Source: Acidobacteriota bacterium (GTDB taxonomy: Bacteria > Acidobacteriota > Thermoanaerobaculia > Multivoradales > J023). Taken from it: DNA of 64,000 bases. The first letter of the stretch is position 1. Every line of letters starts with the position of its first letter. The notes below the pieces were generated by a model. The model searched no databases. It saw only the letters and a program-made list of their open reading frames with translations, and had not been told where the DNA came from. A program made the position numbers and the translations under genes. Where the stretch lies: contig JAJCXR010000050.1 of assembly GCA_029263315.1 (NCBI GenBank), forward strand, positions 124,001 through 188,000, in the 5' to 3' direction. This document shows, in pieces, positions 8,486 to 17,426 of the stretch.

Positions 8486-10224
8486 GGCATTCTCAGACAT
8501 GTTTCCCTTGGCCAAGGACACTTGTTGTGGTCTTGGCCTTGCTCGTCGGCGGCTCGACGGGTCTAGCCGCCGAGCCTCCCCTGTTGGTCGATGTCAGCGA
8601 TCTGGCGGGGCTCGATTTCACCCACCACAAAGGTGCCACCGGCCAGCGCTACTTGCCCGAGACCATGGGGGCCGGGGGTTGTGTGCTCGACTTCGACGAG
8701 GATGGATGGATGGACCTCTATCTGGTGCAATCGGGCCCCCTGCCCGGCAGCAAAGGTCCCGTGTCGGCGAGCCCTAAGGCGTCGGCGCAGCCATCGCACC
8801 CCGGCAATCGCCTCTACCGCAATCAGCGGGACAGCACCTTCCGCGATGTGACCTCCGAGGTGGGCGGAGGCGACCGCGGTTACGGACAAGGGGCGGTGTG
8901 CGCCGACTACGACGGCGACGGCGACCAGGACATCTATGTGACCAATTTCGGGCCCAACGTCCTGTTGCGCAACGACGGGGGGAAGCTGCGGGATGTCACC
9001 GCATCCAGCGGCGTGGGGGATGCCGCTTGGAGCACCAGCGCCACCTTCTTCGACGGCGACGGCGACGGCGACCTCGACCTCTACGTCGTCAACTACCTGC
9101 AATTTTCCGTCGCCGAGCACCGCGATTGTCGCCACGGCGCCAGCCAGATCTCCATCTACTGCCACCCCGATGTCTACCCCGCCGCCGCCGACACCTACTA
9201 CCGCAACCGCGGCGACGGCACCTTCGAGGTACACACTGCGGCCGCTGGCCTCCTCGACCGGGACGGCAAGGGGCTCGGCGTCATCGCCTTGGACTTCAAC
9301 CGCGACGGCCGGCAAGATCTGTACGTCACCAACGATTCGACGCCCAATTTCCTCTACCGCAATCTCGGTCAGGGACGTTTTACCGAGGAGGGGCTCATCC
9401 TCGGTGTCGCTTTCAATGGCGACGGCAAGACCGAGGCGGGCATGGGAGTCGATGCAGGCGATGTCAACGGCGATGGTTTCAGCGACCTGGCGATCACCAA
9501 TCTGAGCCTGGAGAGCAATGCCCTGTACTTGGGCGGCGGCGACGGCTTCACCTATGCCACCCGACGGGCAGGCATCCACGGCCCGTCCTATCCGGTCCTC
9601 GGCTTCGGCACCCACCTGGTGGATCTCGACGCCGACGGTCACCGCGATTGGGTGGTGATCAACGGCGACGTGCTCGACAACATCGAGCTGGTCAACGACT
9701 CCCTGACTTGGCATCAGCCGGGCCAGATCTTCCTCGGCGATGGCCGCGGAAGGTTCAGCTTGCTGCCGCCCCAACGGACCGGCGACCTGGCCATGCCGCG
9801 GGTGGGCCGCGGCAGCGCCGTCCTCGACTACGACAACGACGGCCGGCTCGATCTGCTGGTCTCCTACAACGATGATCGGGCCCGTCTCTATGGCAATCGA
9901 GGGCCGTCCCGCCGTTGGATCGGGGGTCGGCTGATCGCCGTCGGCGCCAACCCCGACGCCCTCGGTGCCCAAGTCATCCTGGCTCCCATGCCCGGTGGCA
10001 GCTTGCCGAGACAAAGCGCTGAGCTGCGGGCCGGATCCAGTTATTTGGCGAGCTCCGACCGCCGCGTCTATTTCGGGCTCGGCGACTATTCTCAACCCGT
10101 TCGTCTCCAGGTGCGCTGGCCCGACGGCAGCCACCAGAGCTTCGATAATCTGCCTTCGAACCGCTATCATGTCCTGCGGCAACGCCTATCTATCCCTCCC
10201 AAAGTGCCAGGAGAACCACCATGA
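8482..10224 (+). CDS. Exported VCBS/FG-GAP repeat protein with C-terminal ASPIC/UnbV domain
   Basis: A 580-residue protein with a signal peptide (hydrophobic residues 13-28). At least seven FG-GAP/VCBS blades follow, each with a calcium-binding-type D-x-D-x-D-G core: D-F-D-E-D-G-W, D-Y-D-G-D-G-D, D-G-D-G-D-G-D, D-F-N-R-D-G, D-V-N-G-D-G, D-L-D-A-D-G and D-Y-D-N-D-G. These would fold as a beta-propeller. The last ~80 residues match the ASPIC/UnbV domain (L-G-A-Q-V near the start, then A-E-L-R-A-G-S-S-Y-L-A-S and R-V-Y-F-G-L-G). Such CRTAC1-like proteins are extracellular and thought to bind carbohydrate or protein. ATGA overlaps join it to both neighbours, so it is the middle gene of a coupled trio. 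Confidence 0.9.
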   Translation: MRHSQTCFPWPRTLVVVLALLVGGSTGLAAEPPLLVDVSDLAGLDFTHHKGATGQRYLPETMGAGGCVLDFDEDGWMDLYLVQSGPLPGSKGPVSASPKASAQPSHPGNRLYRNQRDSTFRDVTSEVGGGDRGYGQGAVCADYDGDGDQDIYVTNFGPNVLLRNDGGKLRDVTASSGVGDAAWSTSATFFDGDGDGDLDLYVVNYLQFSVAEHRDCRHGASQISIYCHPDVYPAAADTYYRNRGDGTFEVHTAAAGLLDRDGKGLGVIALDFNRDGRQDLYVTNDSTPNFLYRNLGQGRFTEEGLILGVAFNGDGKTEAGMGVDAGDVNGDGFSDLAITNLSLESNALYLGGGDGFTYATRRAGIHGPSYPVLGFGTHLVDLDADGHRDWVVINGDVLDNIELVNDSLTWHQPGQIFLGDGRGRFSLLPPQRTGDLAMPRVGRGSAVLDYDNDGRLDLLVSYNDDRARLYGNRGPSRRWIGGRLIAVGANPDALGAQVILAPMPGGSLPRQSAELRAGSSYLASSDRRVYFGLGDYSQPVRLQVRWPDGSHQSFDNLPSNRYHVLRQRLSIPPKVPGEPP

Positions 10225-12065
10225 GAACTTTCCGCTCAGCCCCTTCGGGGAATTTGCTAGCCCTTGTCTGCTTGCTTGCCCTCGGCGCCTCGACGGTCGT
10301 AGTGGCCGACCATCACGAAACCAAGCCGGCCGATCAACAGGTCACCGCCGAGCAGGCCGAAGCCTTCATCAACGATGCCGAGAGCCGTCTCCTCGAAGCC
10401 TGGAAAGAAGGCGCCCGAGCCTCTTGGATCCAAGCCAATTTCATCACCTATGACACTCAGACTCTGGCCGCCGAAGCCAGTGAGAAGGTCATTGGCCTTA
10501 CTGTCCAGCTGGCCCAGGAGGCGGCCCTTTTCAACGATCTCGACTTGCCCTACGACACCCGTCGCAAGCTGGAACGGTTGAAGCTGGATCTTTCCCTGCC
10601 CGCCCCATCCAATCCCCAAGAAACCGCCGAGCTGGCGAGCATTGCCGCCGAGCTACGCAGCATTTACGGCAGCGGCGAGTACTGTGAGGGCGAGACCTGT
10701 TTTGATGTCGAGGACGTGGGCCAGGTCTTCACCGACAGCCGGGACGCCGACGAGCTGCTGGCCGCCTGGCAAGGCTGGCGCACCGTCTCACCGCCCATGC
10801 GAGAGCAATTCCAACGCTATGTCGAGCTGGCCAACAAGGGGGCTCAGGAGCTTGGTTTCGCCAACCTGGGAGCGATGTGGCGCGACAAATACGACATGCC
10901 ACCGGACGATTTCGCCGCCGAGCTCGATCGTCTGTGGAACCAAGTTGCCCCACTCTACAAGTCGCTGCATTGTCATGTCCGGGCCCGTCTCGGCGATACC
11001 TACGGCGAAGAGGTTGTTGCCCCCGGCAAGCCCATTCCGGCCCATCTATTGGGCAACATTTGGGCCCAAACCTGGAGCAATACCTATGAATTGGTGGCCC
11101 CTGAGACCGACCAACGCTCCTATGATCTGACCGAGCTCTTGCAAACCCAAGAGGGCATCGACGAGCACGAGATGGTGCGTTACGGCGAGCGCTTCTTCAC
11201 CTCCTTGGGTTTCGATCCGCTGCCGGACACCTTCTGGGAACGTTCTCTGTTCAAGAAGCCGGAGGACCATAAGGCGGTCTGCCACGCCAGCGCCTGGGAT
11301 TTGGACTATCAGGATGACCTGCGCATCAAGATGTGCATCGATGTCGACGCCGAGGACTTCAACACCATCCACCACGAGCTCGGCCACAACTTCTACCAAC
11401 GGGCCTACAACCAGCTGGCGCCCCTCTACCAAGACAGCGCCAACGACGGCTTCCACGAAGCGGTGGGCGACACCATCGCCCTGTCGGTGACCCCGGGCTA
11501 CTTGGTGCAAGTCGGGTTGCTCGACAAGGAGCCGCCGCCGGAAGAGGATCTTGGCTACTTGCTCAACCTGGCCCTCGACAAGATCGCCTTCCTACCCTTC
11601 GGTCTGCTCATCGACCAATGGCGCTGGAAAGTTTTCTCCGGCGAGTTTACCCCTGAGATGTACAACCAGTCCTGGTGGGACCTGCGCCTCAAGTACCAGG
11701 GCATCGCACCGCCGGTACCCCGTAGCGAAGCCGACTTCGACCCCGGTGCTAAATATCACGTCCCGGCCAACGTGCCCTACACCCGCTACTTCCTGGCCCA
11801 CATCCTGCAGTTCCAATTCCACCGCGCCCTGTGCGATATCGCCGGCTTCGAAGGCCCCCTGCACCGCTGCTCCATCTACGGTAGCAAGGAAGCCGGGCAA
11901 CGGCTCGACGCCATGCTCACCATGGGTTCCAGCCGCCCGTGGCCGGAAGCCCTCGAAGCCCTCACCGGGCAACGGGAGATGGACGCCACCGCCATCCTCG
12001 ACTACTTCGCGCCCCTCGCCGAGTGGCTCGATGAGCAGAACGAGGGCCGTCAGTGCGGTTGGTGA
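10221..12065 (+). CDS. M2-family peptidyl-dipeptidase (angiotensin-converting enzyme homologue)
   Basis: A 614-residue exported zinc metallopeptidase. It has a signal peptide (hydrophobic residues 10-28), an Asp/His-rich mature start, and the M2 catalytic core: H-E-L-G-H at residues 385-389 and the third zinc ligand E413 in F-H-E-A-V-G-D, with the 23-residue spacing typical of the family. Length and the C-terminal P-Y-T-R-Y-F-L-A-H-I-L-Q-F-Q-F motif also fit bacterial ACE-like enzymes, which remove C-terminal dipeptides from peptides in the periplasm or outside the cell. The start overlaps the VCBS/ASPIC stop as ATGA. Its place after a C25 peptidase suggests a pathway for breaking down external protein; that is inference. 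Confidence 0.95.
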   Translation: MRTFRSAPSGNLLALVCLLALGASTVVVADHHETKPADQQVTAEQAEAFINDAESRLLEAWKEGARASWIQANFITYDTQTLAAEASEKVIGLTVQLAQEAALFNDLDLPYDTRRKLERLKLDLSLPAPSNPQETAELASIAAELRSIYGSGEYCEGETCFDVEDVGQVFTDSRDADELLAAWQGWRTVSPPMREQFQRYVELANKGAQELGFANLGAMWRDKYDMPPDDFAAELDRLWNQVAPLYKSLHCHVRARLGDTYGEEVVAPGKPIPAHLLGNIWAQTWSNTYELVAPETDQRSYDLTELLQTQEGIDEHEMVRYGERFFTSLGFDPLPDTFWERSLFKKPEDHKAVCHASAWDLDYQDDLRIKMCIDVDAEDFNTIHHELGHNFYQRAYNQLAPLYQDSANDGFHEAVGDTIALSVTPGYLVQVGLLDKEPPPEEDLGYLLNLALDKIAFLPFGLLIDQWRWKVFSGEFTPEMYNQSWWDLRLKYQGIAPPVPRSEADFDPGAKYHVPANVPYTRYFLAHILQFQFHRALCDIAGFEGPLHRCSIYGSKEAGQRLDAMLTMGSSRPWPEALEALTGQREMDATAILDYFAPLAEWLDEQNEGRQCGW

Positions 12066-12098
12066 AGCCTATTGGGTGAATTGAGGCAAGGATCACGG

Positions 12099-12140
12099 AG
12101 CATCAGGTGTTGCGCGGCGTGACCGGGTAGACCTGATGCT
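12099..12140. terminator. Inverted repeat between convergent genes, possible bidirectional terminator
   Basis: A perfect 10-bp inverted repeat (AGCATCAGGT at 12099-12108, ACCTGATGCT at 12131-12140) with a 22-base loop lies between the M2 peptidase stop and the convergent DUF4411 stop. There is no T-run on either side, so it is not a textbook intrinsic terminator. Confidence 0.45.
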
Positions 12141-12170
12141 TCCGGGCTCCATTGTCTTCACTCACAATGG

Positions 12171-12659
12171 TCATCTGATTCGGAAATCAAGGCTATTGAT
12201 CAGGCCGACCGCATTCATGCACTGGATTCCGAGGGTTTTGCACACATCGGGGATATGCCGACGTCCACGCTTCTTCCCGGGTTTCGAAGCTTCCGAAGTC
12301 ACGACGCAGCGGTCGGTGGGAAACGAGAGAGCGTACCCGATCAGGAACGGATCTCGACCCACCTCAATCACCTCAGCGTCCGTGAGATCCGACGCATAGC
12401 CGCGGCTCACCACCTCGTTGACCGTCGCGGGCGCTGCTTCTTCGCCAAGGAGTAGGTGCCGCTTGACCACCTCTGTACGCGCCCATGTCCCGAGAAGGTC
12501 CTTTTCGTCCTTGAACTCCTCCCAGATCTCGCGGGGTATTGCGATTTTGCGAGCTTTTCCCTGCATGATCAGCCAGCCCCAAAACTGCGGAACCCGATCT
12601 AGCTGAAAAAAGCCGTTCGCCGCATCGATCAAGACGTTGGCGTCAAGGAGGTCAAGCAC
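12171..12659 (-). CDS. DUF4411 (PIN-like) protein, probable toxin partner
   Basis: A 162-residue protein opening with M-L-D-L-L-D-A-N-V-L-I-D-A, a PIN-like N-terminal strand and acidic residue. It matches DUF4411: I-P-R-E-I-W-E-E-F-K-D-E in the first half, then T-D-R-C-V-V-T-S-E and I-P-D-V-C near the end. PIN-like proteins are usually Mg-dependent RNases. It begins seven bases after the stop of the XRE-ImmA/IrrE gene and is surely cotranscribed. DUF4411 and this type of regulator/peptidase gene are often found together and behave like a toxin-antitoxin or stress module. Base composition is lower in GC than the surroundings, suggesting acquisition. Toxicity here is inferred. Confidence 0.82.
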   Translation of the reverse strand: MLDLLDANVLIDAANGFFQLDRVPQFWGWLIMQGKARKIAIPREIWEEFKDEKDLLGTWARTEVVKRHLLLGEEAAPATVNEVVSRGYASDLTDAEVIEVGRDPFLIGYALSFPTDRCVVTSEASKPGKKRGRRHIPDVCKTLGIQCMNAVGLINSLDFRIR

Positions 12660-12666
12660 TTGTTTC

Positions 12667-13872
12667 TCAACCGAGGGCAGAGCCCGTCGAGACGCTCAGT
12701 AATTCTGAAACGTTGGTCGGCTTGACGCCCAAGACTTGGCCAGCCCTACCTGTCGTCAGAGCGCCGCTACTCAAGAGATAGGCGACTGCGCCCAAGAGAG
12801 CATCACCGATTCGGTGCCGGCGGACGACGTAATACGATGGCCCGCCTTCAGCTTGACGAGCTTTTACGCGACGCCCTTCACGTCGGCGGCTCCAGTCAAC
12901 ATAGAACTCGTCCTTGAGTCGGGAAAATTCTTTGAAATCTAGAGCGCCTATCTTTTGAAGGCGGTAGGCCACCAATGTCCTGCTGACCATCTTGTCTCTG
13001 GCAAACCGAGTGATCTCCTGCGATCGATCTGAATCGACCGCCCGTATCACTTGACTGAGCCGCCGAATCTCTTCATCGCCAACCAACAGAAGGCTCGCGA
13101 CGTCGTTGCAGAATCGCTCCACCTGGGTAGATCCATCGGTATTGCCGCTCACCCCAGAACGCCCGAGAAGTAGATGGCAGAGCTCGTGCAGTAGCGTAAA
13201 CGACCAAGCGGCTCGAGCATCGCGGTCGTTGATCACGATGAACGGGGCAATGTCATCGGCGAGAACGTAGCCTCGAAAGGTGTCAACGGAAATGGCCGTA
13301 TGGTGGCTCCCAAGGTCGCCGATCAGAAGAACGAAGACGCCGGCACCCTCGGCCCATCTCCGAAGGAGAGCGAAGGCCTTGCCGTAGTTTTGCGCAGCTC
13401 GATATTGCGAGCGGTCGAACTCGAGAATCTGAGACAGCTCGCTTGCAAGGCGTTCGGCGCCTTGAGAAAGATCCCATGCCCCCACGAAGTCAAGGTGCTC
13501 AGTGTCATCTTCAGCTTCGAGAGCAGCTCGAATCAAACTCTGGCGGGCCAGTACATCTCGCATCAAGGCGTCGAGAAGAGGCTCATCATCGCGCGGTGCC
13601 GAGACAAGGGTCGTTCGGAAGTCCTCGCCACGATCCGTTGTCCGAGGAGGAGCACCAAGATAAAACACAACCAACGGTCGACGATACTGCTTGGCCATTT
13701 TGACCAGAAGCGCTCTCGTCGGTGAATCCTGCCCACGCTCCAGTGCGGCCAAACGATCGGCGGGCTCAACGCCTCGAGCCCGACGTAGTCCTATCTTGCC
13801 CGCGGCTTCTGCAAGGTCAAACCCGGCTGTTTCACGAGCCCACACCAGGAGCTCAGGGTTCACTTTCGGCAT
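12667..13872 (-). CDS. XRE-type regulator with ImmA/IrrE (DUF955) metallopeptidase domain
   Basis: A 401-residue two-part protein. Residues 1-75 form a helix-turn-helix region of the XRE group (V-W-A-R-E-T-A-G-F-D-L-A-E-A-A). The central part carries the ImmA/IrrE zinc peptidase signature H-E-L-C-H-L-L-L-G. ImmA-like enzymes cleave repressors after a stress signal. The C-terminal ~100 residues include a Y-Y-V-V-R-R-H-R segment and a second possible helix-turn-helix. A good ribosome binding site (GGCAGGAGA) precedes the ATG at 13872. Together with the downstream DUF4411 gene it forms a recognisable module; the likely logic is that this protein controls or neutralises the DUF4411 partner. Confidence 0.88.
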   Translation of the reverse strand: MPKVNPELLVWARETAGFDLAEAAGKIGLRRARGVEPADRLAALERGQDSPTRALLVKMAKQYRRPLVVFYLGAPPRTTDRGEDFRTTLVSAPRDDEPLLDALMRDVLARQSLIRAALEAEDDTEHLDFVGAWDLSQGAERLASELSQILEFDRSQYRAAQNYGKAFALLRRWAEGAGVFVLLIGDLGSHHTAISVDTFRGYVLADDIAPFIVINDRDARAAWSFTLLHELCHLLLGRSGVSGNTDGSTQVERFCNDVASLLLVGDEEIRRLSQVIRAVDSDRSQEITRFARDKMVSRTLVAYRLQKIGALDFKEFSRLKDEFYVDWSRRREGRRVKARQAEGGPSYYVVRRHRIGDALLGAVAYLLSSGALTTGRAGQVLGVKPTNVSELLSVSTGSALG

Positions 13873-14125
13873 CGCTATTTTCTCCTGCCAGAAATTTGCT
13901 CCAGCACCTAGAGGACCGTCAGCCAGTGGTTTCCAGGGATCAACATCACTGTTGCGCTGGCTTCAAGCGCTCCTTCGATCGCCTCTTCCAGAAAGGCTAT
14001 CATCCTGTACTCGCTTGAGCTCAGCTCGTGGCCGCCCAGAAATCCTACCGTCGTTGCTTCCTTTCGCCGAGGGCCAAATCACCCTGATGCCTTCGTGGCC
14101 GACAGAACAGACCAGGGCGCGCCCG

Positions 14126-14542
14126 TCACTGCCGTGCATCCAGGCAGAGGGCCGCATCGCCCCAATCGAGGATCTTGCGATCCGTGGTCGTCAGTTGAGC
14201 TTTCATCGCCAGAGCGGTCGCCGTGATCAGACGATCTGCCGGATCCCCATGGAAAGAGCTGAGAGTGGCTGCCATGACACCTATCTCGCCGCTTATGGGG
14301 ATCTCGCGGAGTCCATTCGAGAGCAGGTTATGCCTCCAAACTAGAGTGGGTACCGATAGAGCGATTCTTTGGCGCTCTACCAACATCGCCGTCTCCCAGA
14401 AAGTGATCGCCGAAACAGCCAACGCGTCTTCTTGTAGAGCGGAATCGACGAGTTGACGGGTCTCTCGACCCAATTGCCGATCACCCGAGTCAAGCCAAAT
14501 CAGGACGTGGGTATCCAGAAGGATCACGACTCGACATCCCAT
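14126..14542 (-). CDS. vapC: VapC-type PIN-domain toxin
   Basis: A 138-residue PIN-domain protein (133 if the GTG at 14527 is used). The first conserved acid is in L-L-D-T-H-V-L-I-W; the second region has A-I-T-F-W-E-T-A-M-L; the third has D-P-A-D-R-L-I-T-A-T-A and the last T-T-D-R-K-I-L. These are the usual acidic positions of the VapC ribonuclease site. VapC toxins cut tRNA or rRNA and are blocked by the cognate antitoxin. The GTG start would overlap the antitoxin stop by four bases (GTGA), the usual coupling; an ATG five codons upstream is also in frame. About 250 bases between its stop and the ImmA gene hold no gene I can support. Confidence 0.9.
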   Translation of the reverse strand: MGCRVVILLDTHVLIWLDSGDRQLGRETRQLVDSALQEDALAVSAITFWETAMLVERQRIALSVPTLVWRHNLLSNGLREIPISGEIGVMAATLSSFHGDPADRLITATALAMKAQLTTTDRKILDWGDAALCLDARQ

Positions 14543-14751
14543 CCTTCGTCTATCGGCTCAAGAATATCTCCCAGGATCGTTAGGCTCCCCTGATGGAGCC
14601 CAAAGAGACTCGCGGGTCGTTCGGGATATGGAGAAAGCAACGAAACGGGCTTGCCTCGCTTGGTGATCACCACCTGCTCCCCCGTCTTTCCGATCTCGTC
14701 CATCAATTTGAGACATTGCGCTTTGAACTCAGAAGCCTTGATCGTTCTCAT
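14524..14751 (-). CDS. vapB: VapB/Phd-type antitoxin
   Basis: A 75-residue protein of the Phd/YefM antitoxin group: I-K-A-S-E-F-K-A-Q-C-L-K-L-M-D-E-I at the start and V-V-I-T-K-R-G-K-P-V-S-L-L-S in the middle, the DNA-binding and dimerisation part. The C-terminal third would wrap the toxin. It is the first gene of the pair and overlaps vapC. There is no Shine-Dalgarno sequence before the ATG, and the predicted promoter puts transcription start at or next to the ATG, so the mRNA may be leaderless. Autorepression through the dyads just upstream is expected. Confidence 0.9.
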   Translation of the reverse strand: MRTIKASEFKAQCLKLMDEIGKTGEQVVITKRGKPVSLLSPYPERPASLFGLHQGSLTILGDILEPIDEGWDVES

Positions 14752-14757
14752 AACACT

Positions 14758-14786
14758 ATTGTGACCATGGTCATGACCATAGTCAA
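14758..14786 (-). promoter_or_regulatory. vapBC promoter with two abutting 12-bp dyads (autoregulatory operator)
   Basis: On the minus strand TTGACT (14786-14781), a 17-base spacer and CACAAT (14763-14758) form a plausible promoter. The spacer and its edges consist of two contiguous dyads, TGACCATGGTCA at 14762-14773 (perfect palindrome) and TGACCATAGTCA at 14774-14785 (one mismatch). Such paired dyads over the promoter are typical of cooperative toxin-antitoxin repression. Confidence 0.75.
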
Positions 14787-14865
14787 GTCGGCCCGGGCCC
14801 CCCGGTCCCTCGGGGACATCTCACTCACAATGTCTTCGCATGGGCTGCCGACTCACCGGCATATT

Positions 14866-17235
14866 TCAGCGGTCGATCTCACCTCGTCCAATCGGCTCGC
14901 CAAACAACGTCAGCAGGGCAGGCAAGACGACCATCGCCGCCACCATGGCCGCGGCGATGGTGGTGGTGGTCAAGGCGGCGACCCGGAAGACGGGCTCGAA
15001 GTCGCTGGTGAAGAGGATCGAGAAGCCGGCGATGAGCAACAGGTTCGACGCCACCACCGCCGCTCCAGTATGGCGGAAAGTCTGGCGAATCGCTGCATCG
15101 AGGGCCATGCCTTGCCGTCGCAGTTCGCGGAAGCGGGTCAAGAGATGGATGGTGTTGTCCACCGCCATGCCGATGGTGATGCAGAACACCACCGCCGTCG
15201 AGGTATTGAGCTGGTAACCCCACAGGGGCATGGTGCCCAGGGTCAGGGCGAGGGGGAGGAGGGTCGGCAGGACGCTGAGCAACCCGACCCGCAAGGAGCG
15301 GAAGACCACCACCATGACGACGAAGATGACAAACGACGCCGTGGCCAGACTGAACAACAGGTCGCGGATGAAGAAATCGAGCCCGCGGGCTGAAATGTAG
15401 GCATTGCCGGTGACCCGCATCGTCGCCGAGGCTCCCAAGGGGGCCAGCCAGTCGGCTTTCTGCGCCTCGAGGCTCTCCAAGGTGCGGAGGGAGGCTTGGA
15501 TCCCGCAAGCGCACAGTCGGGTGGCCAGACGGAGCCGGGAGCCATCGACGTTCAGGTATTGACGCAGGACCTGGGGTTGCAAGCGCTCCAGCGCCTCGAC
15601 GGCGAAACGTATCTTCTCCGTAGTCAGCAGTGCCATGACGTCGTCATCGTCGACGACACCATGTACCTCCGCCACCAGATCCACCAGCGACGAGGTGGTG
15701 AGCACCGTCTCCTGCTGCTCGAGCCCCCGCTGGATGACAAATACCTGCCGTAGCCCCTCTCCGGTGGTGAACGTCCCCGGCTCGGCCGCTAGCTCGATCT
15801 CCAGTGGTTGGATGCCCCCCAGCTTGTCTTCCACCAGGCGATTGCTTTCGTAGATCGGATGGCCGGGGGGAAAGGTGTCGATGACGTTGGCGTCCACCGG
15901 CACTCGGCTGCCCACCCAAAGACACCCCACCAAGGCCAGACAGGCTCCGCACAGCACCGCCTTCGGCCAGCGCTGCATAGTGCCCACCAAGGCGTCCAAC
16001 CAGCGCCCTCCGCCCCCCCACCCAGCAGCTTGGGTCTTGGCCATGGGTCTATTGGCGAACAGGCTGGTCACCGTCGGCAGCAGGATCACCAGAGCGACGT
16101 AGGAGAGCATAACGCCGGCCCCCGCCTGCCAGCCCAGCTGGCGCAGGGTCTCGTTGCGCGCCGTCATCAACGAAGCGAAGCCGATGGCCGTCGTCACGGT
16201 GGTCAAGAAGGCCGGGAAACCCAGCTCGGCCATCATCGTACGCGCTGCCTGGGGCGGATCTTGCCCCCGCCAGCGGGCCTGGCGAAAGCAGTGCAACATG
16301 TGGACGGCATTGCAGACGCCGATCACCAAGACCAGGCTGGGGACGATGTTGTTGACCACATTCACCTGCGTGCCGGTGAGAGGCAACACCGCCAATCCCC
16401 ACAGGCTGGCGAATCCCACCGCCACCAGGGGCAGAAAAGTCATGCCGAAATGTCGGTAGAGGAGGAACAGCAGGATCAGATAAACCGCCGCCGTCAGCGG
16501 CCAGAAGCCCCGTTGCTCCCGTTTCAGATTGCGCACTGTCTCGACGCGTACAAACGGCAGACCGGCGAGTTGGACGCTGTAGCGGGCAACATCCTCGAGG
16601 TCGCCATCGGCGACCCTCTCCGCCTCGGCCGTCACCAGAGCTTGTAGCTTCTCCTGCAGCTCCGCCAGCGGCGCATCGAGCAACGAGTGATCCTCCAGCT
16701 CCGGTCGCAGGGCGACGATGATGGCCGCCGTCGTGCCATCCTTCGACACCAACTGGCCCCGCACCATGCGAGAGCTCGCTACCTGTTGCTGCACCAAACG
16801 GGCGGTGGCCTGGTCGATGGGAAGACCCTCCACCAAACGCGGCATGCGGCCCGTGGCGATGGCCATCATGCGGCTGGCGGCGTCTTTGCGAGGTAGCCGG
16901 GTAAGGCCAAAGACGCCTTCTCCTAGGCCACTTTCGTCGATCAACGCCGCCATCCGGTACTGCAGCGTCAAGCCTCGACGATCAATGGCCGCTGCGGGGC
17001 GATCGGCGGCCAGAACCACCAGAAGAATGTTGTCGCGGATCTCGAAACGCTGGGCGTGCTGCTGGGCAAAGAGCTGCTCTTCGTCGCTGAATTTTTGCAG
17101 CGCCTCGGGCCGGAAGTTGAATTCCAGACGGGTCATCAGAGCCAAGGAACCCGAGGTCAAAACCAGGAGCAGGAGAAAAACCCAACCTCGGTGGCGGATC
17201 TGCCAAGCGGCCAATCGGTCGAAGAAGCTTGCCAT
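14866..17235 (-). CDS. MMPL/RND-superfamily membrane transporter
   Basis: A 789-residue membrane protein with the RND/MMPL layout: TM1 near residues 15-35, a large extracytoplasmic loop of about 180 residues, a block of five or six membrane segments (including a sterol-sensing-like stretch G-V-C-N-A-V-H-M-L-H-C-F), a second large loop, and a final block with G-M-A-V-D-N-T-I-H-L-L-T-R-F, the characteristic second-half motif. Such proteins export lipids, hopanoid precursors or hydrophobic compounds using the proton gradient. The ATG at 17235 is chosen because the protein-like sequence starts there; the frame is open 25 codons further but reads as non-coding. It stands alone, with no adaptor or outer-membrane partner next to it. 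The substrate is unknown. Confidence 0.85.
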   Translation of the reverse strand: MASFFDRLAAWQIRHRGWVFLLLLVLTSGSLALMTRLEFNFRPEALQKFSDEEQLFAQQHAQRFEIRDNILLVVLAADRPAAAIDRRGLTLQYRMAALIDESGLGEGVFGLTRLPRKDAASRMMAIATGRMPRLVEGLPIDQATARLVQQQVASSRMVRGQLVSKDGTTAAIIVALRPELEDHSLLDAPLAELQEKLQALVTAEAERVADGDLEDVARYSVQLAGLPFVRVETVRNLKREQRGFWPLTAAVYLILLFLLYRHFGMTFLPLVAVGFASLWGLAVLPLTGTQVNVVNNIVPSLVLVIGVCNAVHMLHCFRQARWRGQDPPQAARTMMAELGFPAFLTTVTTAIGFASLMTARNETLRQLGWQAGAGVMLSYVALVILLPTVTSLFANRPMAKTQAAGWGGGGRWLDALVGTMQRWPKAVLCGACLALVGCLWVGSRVPVDANVIDTFPPGHPIYESNRLVEDKLGGIQPLEIELAAEPGTFTTGEGLRQVFVIQRGLEQQETVLTTSSLVDLVAEVHGVVDDDDVMALLTTEKIRFAVEALERLQPQVLRQYLNVDGSRLRLATRLCACGIQASLRTLESLEAQKADWLAPLGASATMRVTGNAYISARGLDFFIRDLLFSLATASFVIFVVMVVVFRSLRVGLLSVLPTLLPLALTLGTMPLWGYQLNTSTAVVFCITIGMAVDNTIHLLTRFRELRRQGMALDAAIRQTFRHTGAAVVASNLLLIAGFSILFTSDFEPVFRVAALTTTTIAAAMVAAMVVLPALLTLFGEPIGRGEIDR

Positions 17236-17426
17236 GGGAATCGCATCATATCCCCTTCTTCCGGCATGACGCTTTGGTGAAAGTCCAACCGTTGTGTCAG
17301 CCGCTGTCAAGCTTCTGTCATAGGGTTCTCAGAATTCACACCGGGACTCCACCGGCGCCTAGGATAGGACTCTGATCTCAGTCCCAGCTGGCCACGAACC
17401 CGCCCAGGTAGCCCGGAGGAAATCCC

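Noticed and set aside
8563..10182. A 539-codon open frame antisense to the VCBS/ASPIC gene
   Set aside because: It is a product of the GC-rich, GAC-rich repeats on the coding strand; its composition is not protein-like and it lacks a ribosome binding site.
13873..14125. A possible gene between ImmA/IrrE and vapC
   Set aside because: The only frame (13963-14157 on the minus strand) overlaps the end of vapC and is not protein-like; nothing else is supported.
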